Assembly: GCA_900019985.1 (NCBI GenBank)
Contig: FIZM01000019.1
Location: forward strand, 1-51,916
DNA: 51,916 bases
From: an uncultured Clostridia bacterium
GTDB lineage: Bacteria; Bacillota; SHA-98; UBA4971
Reading direction: 5' to 3'
Positions 25,591-34,596 of the stretch are shown in pieces; position 1 is the first letter of the stretch, and each line of letters begins with the position of its first letter. The translations under genes were made by a program, and so were the position numbers. The notes under the pieces are model-generated. The model saw only the letters and a list, made by a program, of their open reading frames with translations. It was not told the DNA's origin and did no database searches.

Positions 25591-26166
25591 CTATGTCCTC
25601 CTTGAGTTGCGGGATTTTGTTCGCTCAGTCTGCTTGTTAAAGACAAGAACACGTCCTTCTTCACGAAAGCCTATTAGCTTTCTTTGCTGCACAGACTCTC
25701 TCAAATCATCTAACATAGTTGCGATCATCTCGTCCTGATATACCAGTTCTTCTTCGAATTCGCCTTCTTCACCGGCCCCTTCGGTTATCAGATCAGGACC
25801 CAGTGCAGCTCTGGCAAGTTCAATTATAAGAGAGATTTCCTCTTGGGTCAGGGTGGCAACATCCCGGGATATTTCTACAATAGATACACTGTCAAAATCC
25901 AATCGATCTGCTTTGACCTGGGGAACACCTCTGTGAACCAGAGAGGAGTAGACTTCCACACTCTCATTGAGCTTGTAGCAGAAGTCGTTCCACTTTTCGC
26001 TGGATACGGGAGATGATGTCATAAATGTAAACTTAAGAATCTTCCCCTCCGGATCAAAATTTACAGTCGCTATCTCAGGATAGCGAACCAGGATGGAGAT
26101 GAGAAGACTTACGCTGTTTGCAGTGCTTTCAGATATAGCTTCTAATTGAGCATCAGTGTTTTCCAT
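25591..26166 (-). CDS. uncharacterised acidic protein between rny and ymdB
   Basis: I do not recognise this 191-residue protein. It is acidic and looks soluble, with no membrane span. The N-terminal half has an alternating strand/helix pattern (IATVNFDPEGKILKFTFM). A strongly acidic linker near residues 135-150 (EGAGEEGEFEEELVY) follows, and the end is basic (TERTKSRNSRR). The ATG at 26166 has GGAGGGG eight bases upstream. Its 3' end contains the ymdB ribosome binding site. Placement between rny and ymdB, neighbours in many Firmicutes, suggests a role linked to RNA decay or signalling, but that is inference only. Confidence 0.85.
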   Translation of the reverse strand: MENTDAQLEAISESTANSVSLLISILVRYPEIATVNFDPEGKILKFTFMTSSPVSSEKWNDFCYKLNESVEVYSSLVHRGVPQVKADRLDFDSVSIVEISRDVATLTQEEISLIIELARAALGPDLITEGAGEEGEFEEELVYQDEMIATMLDDLRESVQQRKLIGFREEGRVLVFNKQTERTKSRNSRRT

Positions 26167-26301
26167 AATGACCACCCCTCCTTACCCTGTGTCCTCCCAG
26201 CTTAACCAAGAGTTCGTTATTAAGGCAAAAACTCCTGCTAAGACAGGCCTTCTAAATCTGTCTGGGGCGAGAGATCCTCGCCCCAGATCCCCGATAGCAT
26301 T

Positions 26302-27819
26302 TTACTTCGCGTAATCCACTACTCGAGTTTCCCTGATTACAGTCACCCTAATATGTCCAGGGTAATCCAGTTCTTTTTCGATCTTCGAAGCGATCTCCCT
26401 GGAAAGCCGAACAGCAGTTAAGTCATCGATCTTATCAGGTTTTACCATTATTCTGATCTCTCGGCCTGCCTGGATCGCAAAAGACTTTTCTACTCCCTCA
26501 AAGGAATTCGCGACTTCTTCAAGCTTAGCAAGGCGCTTCATGTATGCTTCCAACGTCTCACGCCTGGCTCCCGGACGCGCTGCTGACACTGCGTCTGCGG
26601 CTTGGACAAGGACTGCTTCGATCGTATAAGGATCTTCATCCCCGTGGTGGGCTGCAATTGCGTGTATTACCTCAGGAGACTCCTTATACTTTCGTGCAAG
26701 GTCTACGCCTATCTGAACGTGCGGCCCTTCAACCTCATGATCTACGGCTTTACCGATGTCATGAAGAAGGCCTGCCCGTTTCGCTACCATCACATTGGCG
26801 CCCAGTTCGGCTGCCATGCCTGCTGCAAGGTGAGCCACTTCAATAGAGTGTCTCAGCACGTTCTGTCCAAAACTGGTTCTGAATCGCAATTTCCCAAGCA
26901 GGCGAATGAGATCCGGATGAAGGCCGTGAACTCCTACTTCAATAGCAGCGCCTTCCCCTTCTTCTTTAATTATGCTATCAACTTCTTTTTGTGCTTTCTC
27001 CACCATCTCTTCGATTCTCGCAGGGTGGATTCGCCCGTCATTTATCAGTTTCTCTAAAGCGATTTTAGCTACCTCACGTCTGACCGGGTCAAACGCTGAC
27101 AAGATCACTGCCTCCGGAGTATCATCAATGATAAGGTCAACTCCGGTGAGGGTTTCAATGGTTCGTATGTTTCTCCCTTCCCTGCCGATTATTCGTCCTT
27201 TCATCTCGTCATTGGGAAGGGTTACCACAGATACACTTATTTCAGCAACATGATCAGCTGCATAACGCTGGATCGCAGTTGCAATAATCTCTCTTGCTTT
27301 TCGATCCGCTTCTTCCTTCGTTCTTGCTTCGATATCACGTATCATTATTGCAGCTTCATGACGGATTTCTTCTTCTATGTTCTTAAGGAGAAGTTCTCTG
27401 GCTTCATCTGATGATAAACCTGACAAGCGTTCAAGCTCAGCCCTTTGCTGTTCATATACATGTTCAAGGTCTTTCTTGAGGCCATCAAGCTCTCTTTCTT
27501 TTCTGTTAATTGCTTCCTCTCTGCGTTCAAGAGCCTCTGCTTTTCGATCAAGGCTTTCTTCTTTTTGAAAAAGCCTTCTCTCACTTCTTTGAAGCTCCCC
27601 TCGTCGTGCACGGCTTTCTTGCTCGATTTCGGTACGAAGGCGGTGTGCTTCTTCCTTGGCTTCCAGGAGAATCTCGCGCCTGGCTGCTTCAGCCTCTTTT
27701 TCAGCTTCTTCAACGATTTTCCTGGCAGCCTGTTCTGCAGAACCGATCTTCGCTTCAGCAAGAATCCGCCTGACAAAATATCCAATAGCGAAGCCGGCTA
27801 CGACGGCAGCTATTGTCAT
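26302..27819 (-). CDS. rny: ribonuclease Y
   Basis: RNase Y is the membrane-bound endoribonuclease that starts mRNA decay in Firmicutes. The 505-residue protein has an N-terminal span ([13 protein letters not shown]), a long charged coiled coil (about 25-190), a KH domain with [12 protein letters not shown], and an HD domain with [19 protein letters not shown] and [11 protein letters not shown]. The ATG at 27819 has its only good ribosome binding site 29 bases away, across a small hairpin. The alternative is a non-standard start codon nearer that site. Confidence 0.96.
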   Translation of the reverse strand: MTIAAVVAGFAIGYFVRRILAEAKIGSAEQAARKIVEEAEKEAEAARREILLEAKEEAHRLRTEIEQESRARRGELQRSERRLFQKEESLDRKAEALERREEAINRKERELDGLKKDLEHVYEQQRAELERLSGLSSDEARELLLKNIEEEIRHEAAIMIRDIEARTKEEADRKAREIIATAIQRYAADHVAEISVSVVTLPNDEMKGRIIGREGRNIRTIETLTGVDLIIDDTPEAVILSAFDPVRREVAKIALEKLINDGRIHPARIEEMVEKAQKEVDSIIKEEGEGAAIEVGVHGLHPDLIRLLGKLRFRTSFGQNVLRHSIEVAHLAAGMAAELGANVMVAKRAGLLHDIGKAVDHEVEGPHVQIGVDLARKYKESPEVIHAIAAHHGDEDPYTIEAVLVQAADAVSAARPGARRETLEAYMKRLAKLEEVANSFEGVEKSFAIQAGREIRIMVKPDKIDDLTAVRLSREIASKIEKELDYPGHIRVTVIRETRVVDYAK

Positions 27820-27856
27820 TAGTATACTTGCAGCGATATTGTATACACCTCCTTTT
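27817..27856 (-). promoter_or_regulatory. structured spacer between ribosome binding site and rny start
   Basis: On the minus strand AAAAGGAGG (27856-27848) is followed by GTATAC (27846-27841), 13 bases, a second GTATAC (27827-27822), then TA and ATG. The two GTATAC can pair and loop out the spacer, bringing the ribosome binding site next to the ATG. Confidence 0.4.
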
Positions 27857-27866
27857 CATAAATAAT

Positions 27867-28009
27867 GCCGAGCGCGAACTCGGCCACTAGATAAAAGACT
27901 CAAGTTATAGTCAGTTGGTCTAGTGCCGGAGCCTTCTATCTCCGGCGGGAACCGGAATTCATCGCTATTGTACCTTTTCGCCGGAAAAGTGTCAAGGTAG
28001 ACCCCTTGA
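27867..28009 (-). other. four short hairpins between recX and rny
   Basis: Perfect stems are GCCGAG/CTCGGC (27867-27884), GCCGGAG/CTCCGGC (27925-27946), CTTTTC/GAAAAG (27974-27989) and TCAAGG/CCTTGA (27992-28009). None has a clear T-tract. They may form a structured rny leader or terminate recX transcripts. Confidence 0.45.
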
Positions 28010-28018
28010 TGCCCCTAC

Positions 28019-28483
28019 CTACTTCAACACTTTACTGAGTGTGTCCATGATGACATTAGGAGTAAATCCGCGTCTCGCCAGGTACCCGTACAACCTCCTT
28101 TTGCTTTTGTCCTTTTCATCTGTACAGTTACGTGCAATCCACCGGGTTGCAAGGTCAAAGGCATTGGCTTCTTCTTTGCCTTCCGGAAAAACGCTCCTTG
28201 TAGCGGTTTCAGCCAAGTCTTTCGGTATGCCGCGTTTCTTGAGTTCAAGAAGAATGCGACCCGGCCCCAGTTTGTCGTAAGTTGCCCTCACCTTGGCAAA
28301 ATGCATAGCGTATCTGGTGTCATCCACATAACCTAGCTGTTGCATTTCCGTTATGACACAGGTTATGACTTCTTCATTAAACCCCTTTTTCCGCAGTTTT
28401 TCTTTAAGCTCTGCCTCAGTACGATCCCTTATTGCAAGGAGGCGAAGGACGTATTGCCTTCCGTGTTTTCTAGTCTTCTCCAT
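28019..28483 (-). CDS. recX: regulatory protein RecX
   Basis: RecX binds RecA filaments and limits their activity. The 154-residue, basic, helical protein has the three-repeat layout of the family: LRLLAIRDRTEAELKEKL, then GYVDDTRYAMHFA with KLGPGRILLELKKRGI, and a last repeat LYGYLARRGFTPNVI. It lies downstream of recA, the common pairing, but a strong terminator lies between them, so recX may be made only by read-through or from its own promoter. Confidence 0.93.
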   Translation of the reverse strand: MEKTRKHGRQYVLRLLAIRDRTEAELKEKLRKKGFNEEVITCVITEMQQLGYVDDTRYAMHFAKVRATYDKLGPGRILLELKKRGIPKDLAETATRSVFPEGKEEANAFDLATRWIARNCTDEKDKSKRRLYGYLARRGFTPNVIMDTLSKVLK

Positions 28484-28589
28484 GTTTCCCTACACTATCC
28501 ATTAGCCCTGTCTTATAAGTGTCACCTCTGATATCATACATTTTCTCGTTTGGCAAAGAAAGTCCTCTCTTTCGCATGCACTCCGCAAA

Positions 28590-28620
28590 ATAAAAAGGAA
28601 GGATAGAACCTATCCTTCCT
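28590..28620 (-). terminator. Rho-independent terminator of recA
   Basis: AGGAAGGATAG (28596-28606) pairs perfectly with CTATCCTTCCT (28610-28620) around three bases. On the minus strand it is followed by TTTTTATTTT. Its position 52 bp after the recA stop fits. Confidence 0.9.
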
Positions 28621-28671
28621 AAGCCTTGAGCACCGAAACAATATTATTATGCTTGCAGAAGCAACCTGAAT

Positions 28672-29706
28672 CTATTGAGGTTGGTCACCTTTCGCATCTT
28701 GCTGCACTTTAAGGGGTTTCAGGCCCGATATTTCACGAATCTTGCTTTCGATTTCCCATGAAATATCCTGATTCTCTTTTAAGAAGTTCCTTGCGTTTTC
28801 CCTGCCCTGACCGAGTCTGATATCGCCGTATGAATACCATGTGCCGCTTCTTGTTATGATGTTGGTTGCTTCTCCCAGGTCAAGTATGGTTCCTTCGCGG
28901 GAAATGCCTTGTCCGTAAAGAATGTCGAATTCTGCGTCACGGAACGGTGGGGCGACTTTGTTCTTTACAACTCTTGCCCTTGTACGGCTGCCTATTATCT
29001 GTTGACCTTGTTTGAGCGACTCTACTCTCCTTACCTCCAGACGTACAGTGGCATAGAACTTCAAGGCTCTGCCGCCCGGAGTGACCTCAGGGTTTCCAAA
29101 CATTACACCGACTTTTTCACGTATCTGGTTAATAAATATTGCGCATGTCCGTGACTTGCCTATAACTGCAGTCAGTTTGCGAAGGGCTTGCGACATAAGC
29201 CTGGCTTGCAGCCCGACATGAGAATCTCCCATTTCGCCTTCAATCTCGACCCTTGGGGTCAATGCTGCCACAGAGTCTATGACTAGTACGTCTATGGCGC
29301 CGCTTCTTACGAGAGCTTCAGCTATTTCCAGAGCCTGTTCTCCTGTATCAGGCTGTGAGATGAGAAGGTTATCCGTGTCAACACCTAACCGGGATGCGTA
29401 GACCGGATCCAGAGCGTGCTCTGCATCGATAAATGCTGCAATGCCACCCATTTTCTGTGTTTCAGCGATTATATGAAGAGCCACTGTTGTTTTGCCTGAT
29501 GACTCGGGGCCGTAAATCTCAACGACGCGTCCCCGTGGTACGCCCCCCACACCTAATGCAATATCTAAAGACAAGGCTCCCGTAGGAATTGCTTCAATCT
29601 CAAAATGAGTGTCCGCATCACCCAGCTTCATTATGGAGCCTTTCCCGAATTGCTTTTCTATCTGGGATAACGCCATATCAAGGGCTTTTTTCTTATCTTT
29701 GTCCAT
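28672..29706 (-). CDS. recA: recombinase RecA
   Basis: RecA forms ATP-dependent filaments on single-stranded DNA for homologous recombination and SOS induction. The 344-residue protein has the N-terminal [20 protein letters not shown], Walker [18 protein letters not shown], Walker [10 protein letters not shown] and the loop [23 protein letters not shown] 29706 is chosen because homologues start there and AGGGAG lies six bases upstream; a longer frame to 29766 adds an unrelated leader. No clear LexA box was noticed. Confidence 0.98.
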   Translation of the reverse strand: MDKDKKKALDMALSQIEKQFGKGSIMKLGDADTHFEIEAIPTGALSLDIALGVGGVPRGRVVEIYGPESSGKTTVALHIIAETQKMGGIAAFIDAEHALDPVYASRLGVDTDNLLISQPDTGEQALEIAEALVRSGAIDVLVIDSVAALTPRVEIEGEMGDSHVGLQARLMSQALRKLTAVIGKSRTCAIFINQIREKVGVMFGNPEVTPGGRALKFYATVRLEVRRVESLKQGQQIIGSRTRARVVKNKVAPPFRDAEFDILYGQGISREGTILDLGEATNIITRSGTWYSYGDIRLGQGRENARNFLKENQDISWEIESKIREISGLKPLKVQQDAKGDQPQ

Positions 29707-29801
29707 AGGGCTCTCCCTTCTTCCCGTGCTTGTCCACGGCAATGATGAATCTCTTAACAAGAACACCTGTTCCCTGTTTACCTTATTATATCACTTATGC
29801 G

Positions 29802-30380
29802 TCATGCCTCGCAAGGGAGATTTAGAGGAATGACGTCAATCGGAGTATATATAGCCCCTTTCGGTGTTAATTCGCTGGCAGTAAACTGAATTTCCCGAAC
29901 TTCCATATTCCCTGACAGTTTAATACAGGAGTCTAACCTCTCATGAAGGGCCTTTAGGTTTCGAGAAGACCTGACTCTCCCTATGGTAAGGTGCGGAGAA
30001 TAGCCTCTCTTGTCTCGCTTAAAACTCTGCATTTTCATGGCTTCTTCTATCGTTGACGAAAGAGATGTCAATTGTTCTTTGCCACTGCCTACGCCTACCC
30101 ACAACACCCGTGGGTTATGTAGATTAGGAAACGCTCCGACACTGTCAAGTTGTAGTTTAAAGCTATGGAAATCAGCTACACATTTTCTCAAGGCATCAGA
30201 AACAGCGGGTATACGTGTTTCCTCAACGTCTCCCAGAAACTGCAAGGTAAAGTGCAGATTACAAGGTTCGACCCATTTGATATCCGCTCCACTGTGTGAC
30301 AATCTCTTTTGAAGGGTTGTTATTTCTCTGTGAAGAGACTGATGGAGGAATACCGCGACAAAGCACCGAACAGTATCCAA
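29802..30380 (-). CDS. thpR: RNA 2',3'-cyclic phosphodiesterase (2'-5' RNA ligase family) ThpR
   Basis: ThpR hydrolyses 2',3'-cyclic phosphate RNA ends. The 192-residue protein has both family HxTx motifs, HFTLQFLG (His43) and HLTIGRVR (His130), on a two-lobed fold. A TTG start at 30380 has GGAGG seven bases upstream. It is placed between cinA and recA, a known neighbourhood in Clostridia (cinA-thpR-recA). Confidence 0.93.
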   Translation of the reverse strand: MDTVRCFVAVFLHQSLHREITTLQKRLSHSGADIKWVEPCNLHFTLQFLGDVEETRIPAVSDALRKCVADFHSFKLQLDSVGAFPNLHNPRVLWVGVGSGKEQLTSLSSTIEEAMKMQSFKRDKRGYSPHLTIGRVRSSRNLKALHERLDSCIKLSGNMEVREIQFTASELTPKGAIYTPIDVIPLNLPCEA

Positions 30381-30497
30381 TCTTAAGCCTCCAGTTCAAC
30401 CCGGGTTAAACAGGTAGATGATAATCTTAAGTATATGATTCTACTAATGTCCGATATTGCCTTCTTGTACCATCCTTATATCATTACAAGTTCATAC

Positions 30498-31745
30498 TTA
30501 ATAGTGACGTAACAGGTGTCTCCTGAGGATATCAAGGCTTCTTTTTGCGGTCCTCTCCTTGACCTCGCTGCGGGTTCCGTAGAATTGAAAACGTCCGGCG
30601 CTAATCCCGTGCTTCCACGCCAACCCTATGTAAACCAGCCCTACTTTGTCTGACTCGTGATCTGTTGCAGCGGGGCCTGCGAATCCTGTAGTTGAGATAG
30701 CGACGTCAGCACCGGAGAGAGAAAGGATCCCTCCGGCCATCTGAAGCGCAACTTCCCTGCTGACTGCAGAATACCGCTCTATGTAGGAACCGGAAACGCC
30801 TAGAACCTTTTCTTTCGCAGCGTTGCTGTAGCCGGTTATCGCAAGCTGCAGCACCTCGGAGCAGCCAGGCACTTCGGTGAGCTTATGAGAAATGAGCCCT
30901 CCTGTAACTGATTCCGCCACCGCACATGTAAGGTTCCGTTCTTTCAAAAGCCTTACGACGCTGTGCTGGATTTCATCGTCTCCTGTTCCGTAGATGTCAT
31001 TACCTAAGTGCTCCCTTAGATCGGTTTCTACTTTATCAATCATCAAGTGGGCTTCTTTTTGTGAGTGGGCTTTTGCAGTTACTCTCAGCATGACTTCGCC
31101 TACGGATACTAAAGGAGCTATTGTCGGGTTGGATTGACTGTGGATCAGATGGCTGATCTTCCTCTCGACTTCAGCCTCTCCCGGACCGAGGATTTTCAAT
31201 GTCCTTGAGGTGATTACCTGGCTTCCGCTTTCAAGGCGTGCCAGGTAAGGAATGACTTCAAGATCCATCATCGTCTGCATTTCTCCGGGCACACCCGGAA
31301 GGCAGATTATGTGCTTGCCCATCTTCTCGATTATCAAACCACATGCTGTGCCGCGAGGGTTGGGTATTAGAATTGCGCCTTCAGGGACCAGTCCCAGGCG
31401 CCTTACGTTTTCCTGGCTTTGATGCCCGCTTCTTTTCAGTATGGACAAAGCATGGGTTATTGCTTCATCGCAGTAGGCTTGCTTTATGCCAAGGGTCTCT
31501 GAGACTACCTCGCGGGTAATATCGTCTTCAGTCGGGCCAAGCCCGCCTGTTATAATCACAATGTCTGCCCGGGACAGGGCTTCACCAAGCGCTGCCTTAG
31601 CCCTTAGTTTGTTATCTCCTACCGCTGTTTTTCGGTAAAGATCAATCCCTATCTCTGCGAGCTTGCTACCGATATAAGCAGAGTTTGTATCCACAACGTG
31701 TCCAAGGAGCAATTCAGTACCAACCATCAAGATCTCAGCATTCAA
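30498..31745 (-). CDS. cinA: competence/damage-inducible protein CinA (NMN deamidase type)
   Basis: CinA combines an N-terminal molybdopterin-binding-like domain (residues 1 to about 170, with GTELLLG, ITGGLGPTEDD and CLPGVPGEM) and a C-terminal amidase domain (about 255-412, with AESVTGGLI, GYSNAAKEKVLGV and STTGFAGP). The C-terminal domain deamidates nicotinamide mononucleotide in homologues. The 415 residues are full length. A TTG start lies ten bases after GGAGG. It is often upstream of recA in Firmicutes, as here. Confidence 0.95.
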   Translation of the reverse strand: MNAEILMVGTELLLGHVVDTNSAYIGSKLAEIGIDLYRKTAVGDNKLRAKAALGEALSRADIVIITGGLGPTEDDITREVVSETLGIKQAYCDEAITHALSILKRSGHQSQENVRRLGLVPEGAILIPNPRGTACGLIIEKMGKHIICLPGVPGEMQTMMDLEVIPYLARLESGSQVITSRTLKILGPGEAEVERKISHLIHSQSNPTIAPLVSVGEVMLRVTAKAHSQKEAHLMIDKVETDLREHLGNDIYGTGDDEIQHSVVRLLKERNLTCAVAESVTGGLISHKLTEVPGCSEVLQLAITGYSNAAKEKVLGVSGSYIERYSAVSREVALQMAGGILSLSGADVAISTTGFAGPAATDHESDKVGLVYIGLAWKHGISAGRFQFYGTRSEVKERTAKRSLDILRRHLLRHY

Positions 31746-31776
31746 ATCCGTACGTCCTCCTTGCAGGCTGACTTTA

Positions 31777-33279
31777 TCAACTTGCTTTCATACCGGTGCC
31801 CTCTGTGCCCAGCATTTTGCGAAATTCTTCGCCTTCAATCTTCTCACTCTCAATTATTGAGGCACTGATCTCTCTAAGCGCATTTAATCTGGACTCCAGA
31901 ATCGTCTTGGCCCTTTGTTCCTGAGTCGCAAGGATAGCGCTTACTGTCTCATAATACACCTGCTTCGGAAGTTCATCAACACTCGCGATTCCTGCATCGG
32001 ACAACCCTGCGTTGATCAGTGTGCGTGAGATCTCCAGTGCTTGCTGAAAGTCGTTGGACGAACCCGTGGACTTCGATCCAAATGCAAGCTCTTCTGCAAC
32101 TGAGCCTGCAAGAAGTATGGCTATGCGGTCTTCCAGGTAACCACGGGTGTACAGGTGACAATCTTCTTCCTGTGAATGCCTGGTGTAACCTAAGGCCTGG
32201 CCTCTTGGCATTACCGTAATAGTGGACACGGAACCCGGCCTTAAGACTTCACCGACTATGCCATGGCCTACCTCATGATGTGCGATTCTCGCAATCTCTT
32301 CATCGATCGGACGACGGTCCAGCTTCTCCCCCATAATGACCTTGTCTATGGCTTCTCTCAGTTCATCCTGGCCTATGGTGGCCTTTCCCTTTCTCATTGA
32401 CAATATGGCAGCTTCGTTCATCAAGTTCTCCAGGTGCGCACCGGAGAAACCCAGAGTATCTCTGGCAATCTCGTCGAGATCCACATTCTCTTCCAGAGGT
32501 TTTTCCCCGGAGTGAATCTTGAGTATGTGAAGCCTTCCCTGTCTGTCAGGAAGGTCCACCCGCACTATACGATCAAACCTGCCGGGCCTGGTAAGAGCAG
32601 GATCAAGGAGATCTGCCCTGTTCGTGGCTGCTATTACCAGCACTCTGACATCATCGTACGGGTTTATGCCATCCATCTCCACAAGGAGTTGGTTAAGAGT
32701 TTGATCGTATTCAAGATGGCTGCTGTGCCTGCCCCGTTTTCCTCCGAGGACTTCTATCTCATCTATGAATATTACTGCTGAGTTTCGGCCTTCCTGTAAT
32801 GCAGAAGATCTTGCAGTTGAAAACAGCTGACGTACCCTCTGCGCGCCTACGCCTGCATACATCTGGATAAACTCTGAACCTGAAGACGCCACGAAAACGC
32901 TGTTTGTATGGTTGGCAGCGGCTTTTGCAAGGAGGGTCTTTCCCGTACCCGGAGGGCCGGTCAACAAGATCCCTTTGATAGGCCTAATTCCCAGTTTCCG
33001 TGAACGTTCAGAATCAACGATAAACTCCAAGGCTTCCAATAGTTCGCGCTTTGCTACTTCCTGTCCGCCTATTCCTTCGAAGGACACTTGGATGCTCCTG
33101 TGATCCTGTTTGTTTCCTCCTATTATTTGAAAACGCTTTCCCATGGGAGTAGTAGACCTGATCAGCCACATGGCTGCAGCGAATACTGCAACCAGGAGAA
33201 ACAGGGTTATATCGTAACCTGAGGCAGCCAGGAATGTAATCCCTGCAAGGGCCGCCCCGATTCCAATCTCCTTTGCCAT
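31777..33279 (-). CDS. short FtsH-type membrane AAA+ zinc protease
   Basis: This 500-residue FtsH-family protease has a reduced N-terminus: two closely spaced hydrophobic spans (about 6-41) and no extracytoplasmic domain. The AAA+ module has Walker A GPPGTGKT (108-115), a pore loop MYAGVGA, Walker B VIFIDE (169-174) and the second region of homology ending RPGRFDRI. The zinc site is HEVGH (335-339), with the third ligand Asp410 in SSNDF, so proteolysis should be intact. Canonical FtsH is about 600 residues with a periplasmic domain, so this is likely a paralogue. It lies between cinA and a small membrane protein gene, 20 bp after the latter. Confidence 0.9.
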   Translation of the reverse strand: MAKEIGIGAALAGITFLAASGYDITLFLLVAVFAAAMWLIRSTTPMGKRFQIIGGNKQDHRSIQVSFEGIGGQEVAKRELLEALEFIVDSERSRKLGIRPIKGILLTGPPGTGKTLLAKAAANHTNSVFVASSGSEFIQMYAGVGAQRVRQLFSTARSSALQEGRNSAVIFIDEIEVLGGKRGRHSSHLEYDQTLNQLLVEMDGINPYDDVRVLVIAATNRADLLDPALTRPGRFDRIVRVDLPDRQGRLHILKIHSGEKPLEENVDLDEIARDTLGFSGAHLENLMNEAAILSMRKGKATIGQDELREAIDKVIMGEKLDRRPIDEEIARIAHHEVGHGIVGEVLRPGSVSTITVMPRGQALGYTRHSQEEDCHLYTRGYLEDRIAILLAGSVAEELAFGSKSTGSSNDFQQALEISRTLINAGLSDAGIASVDELPKQVYYETVSAILATQEQRAKTILESRLNALREISASIIESEKIEGEEFRKMLGTEGTGMKAS

Positions 33280-33299
33280 GGAAGTTGCTTCATCCTCTC

Positions 33300-33824
33300 T
33301 TAAGTCTCGGTTTTGGACCTGGGAATGATTTCATACAGGTAGTGCTCTCCCAGGTGCAACTGTACATACACGTAGTTTGAATCCACTCCTACAGTCCATC
33401 TATCCAGTACAGCTTCTTTCGCTGTCTCATCAATGGCTTGGACCATAGCATGAAATCCTCCTGTTACAAGCGCTTCCTCGATATAAATGCGCATTGTACG
33501 GAAGGTGTCTTCCAGCTCGTCATTGCGATTATCAATAACATCGAGAACCGCAACATGTCTGCCTGTGGCTTCAGTAATACCTGCCGAAAGATGGGCGTAC
33601 AAAGACTGGATGTCTTCCGTATTGTCAAGCTCCACCTGTACGTAAAGACCTCCTCCGGTCTTCCCAACGGAGTAATCAATGACACCGGCTTGGCCTGTAA
33701 AGAATTCATGGAGAGGTCTCTTTACTTGCAGACTGTAGCTTGCGGCACTTCCTCCGTAGAGCAGAAGGAGGGCGATGACGAATACAACTATGATCCTTTT
33801 GATGTCAAGCCCGAAAAGTTGCAA
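33300..33824 (-). CDS. uncharacterised single-span membrane protein
   Basis: This 174-residue protein of unknown family has one N-terminal membrane span (IIVVFVIALLLLYGG), which may act as an uncleaved signal anchor. An extracytoplasmic alpha/beta domain of about 135 residues follows, with YVQVELDNTEDIQSLYAHL and YVYVQLHLGEHYLYEI. The TTG at 33824 follows GAGAGGG by six bases; a longer frame to 33899 runs over the promoter. It is probably the first gene of a transcript including the FtsH-type protease, and the two may work together at the membrane. Confidence 0.75.
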   Translation of the reverse strand: MQLFGLDIKRIIVVFVIALLLLYGGSAASYSLQVKRPLHEFFTGQAGVIDYSVGKTGGGLYVQVELDNTEDIQSLYAHLSAGITEATGRHVAVLDVIDNRNDELEDTFRTMRIYIEEALVTGGFHAMVQAIDETAKEAVLDRWTVGVDSNYVYVQLHLGEHYLYEIIPRSKTET

Positions 33825-33860
33825 TCCCTTCCCTCTCCCTTTTATCCAATGACTGTCTGG

Positions 33861-33892
33861 ATTATAACATAAAGCCCTCGGTTCATCGAGGG
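33861..33892 (-). promoter_or_regulatory. hairpin followed by extended -10 promoter
   Basis: On the minus strand CCCTCG (33892-33887) pairs with CGAGGG (33880-33875), probably ending rpe transcripts. It is followed by TGTTATAAT (33869-33861), an extended -10 element 37 bp before the TTG of the small membrane protein. No good -35 is seen. Confidence 0.5.
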
Positions 33893-33942
33893 AAAACACC
33901 AGGTAAACATAGGGAATTGATGCAACCGGCTACCTTTTCGGA

Positions 33943-34596
33943 CTAGACCCGACGGGCGGCGCGAAGGCGTTGGAGACGTTCAGCGGGGTCAGGGCTCTCA
34001 AATATATAGCTCCCTGCAACTAACACGTTGGCTCCGGCTTGTACCGCGATAGGGGCAGTGACATCGTTAATTCCACCGTCAACTTGAAGGTCAATCTCGC
34101 GGCCTGTTCTATCAATCATCTCCCGTACTTGCCTGATTTTCGTCACCATTTCAGGTATGAAATCTTGTCCCCCGAATCCCGGGTTTACAGTCATGACAAG
34201 TACAAGGTCTACCATGTGGATAATATGCTCAATCATAACAGCCGGGGTTGCAGGACAGAGTGCAACTCCGGGCGAGCAGCCGGCATCTCTTATAGAATTG
34301 AGGAGCCTATGCAGATGACAGGATACTTCTGCATGGACTGTAATAATGGAGCTGCCTGCTTCGGCAAAGTCTTCAATGTAGAGGCTTGGATTATCTATCA
34401 TGAGATGGACGTCAAGGGGGAGATGTGTCGCTTTCCTTAGGCTTCTTACAACAGGCTGGCCGATTGTTATATTGGGAACAAAGTGGCCGTCCATTACATC
34501 CACATGGAGCAGATCAGCGGTTTCCACAGTTCTGATGGATTCAGTGAGATTTGCGAAATCCGCTGATAGTATTGATGGAGCGACTCTTACCGTCAT
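33943..34596 (-). CDS. rpe: ribulose-phosphate 3-epimerase
   Basis: Rpe interconverts ribulose-5-phosphate and xylulose-5-phosphate in the pentose phosphate pathway. The 217-residue TIM barrel has APSILSADFANL, the metal-binding LHVDVMDGHFVPN, HLMIDNP, VNPGFGGQ and the second-half DGGIN. The start overlaps the rsgA stop by four bases. The order rlmN-stp-prkC-rsgA-rpe is the same as in Bacillus subtilis. Confidence 0.97.
   Translation of the reverse strand: MTVRVAPSILSADFANLTESIRTVETADLLHVDVMDGHFVPNITIGQPVVRSLRKATHLPLDVHLMIDNPSLYIEDFAEAGSSIITVHAEVSCHLHRLLNSIRDAGCSPGVALCPATPAVMIEHIIHMVDLVLVMTVNPGFGGQDFIPEMVTKIRQVREMIDRTGREIDLQVDGGINDVTAPIAVQAGANVLVAGSYIFESPDPAERLQRLRAARRV

Noticed and set aside
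27375-27785. 136-codon minus-strand frame inside rny
   Set aside because: Shadow of the rny coiled-coil region, which has biased lysine/glutamate codons in several frames.
30398-30409. Palindrome AACCCGGGTT between thpR and cinA
   Set aside because: Single short palindrome with no repeat partner or T-tract; likely chance.
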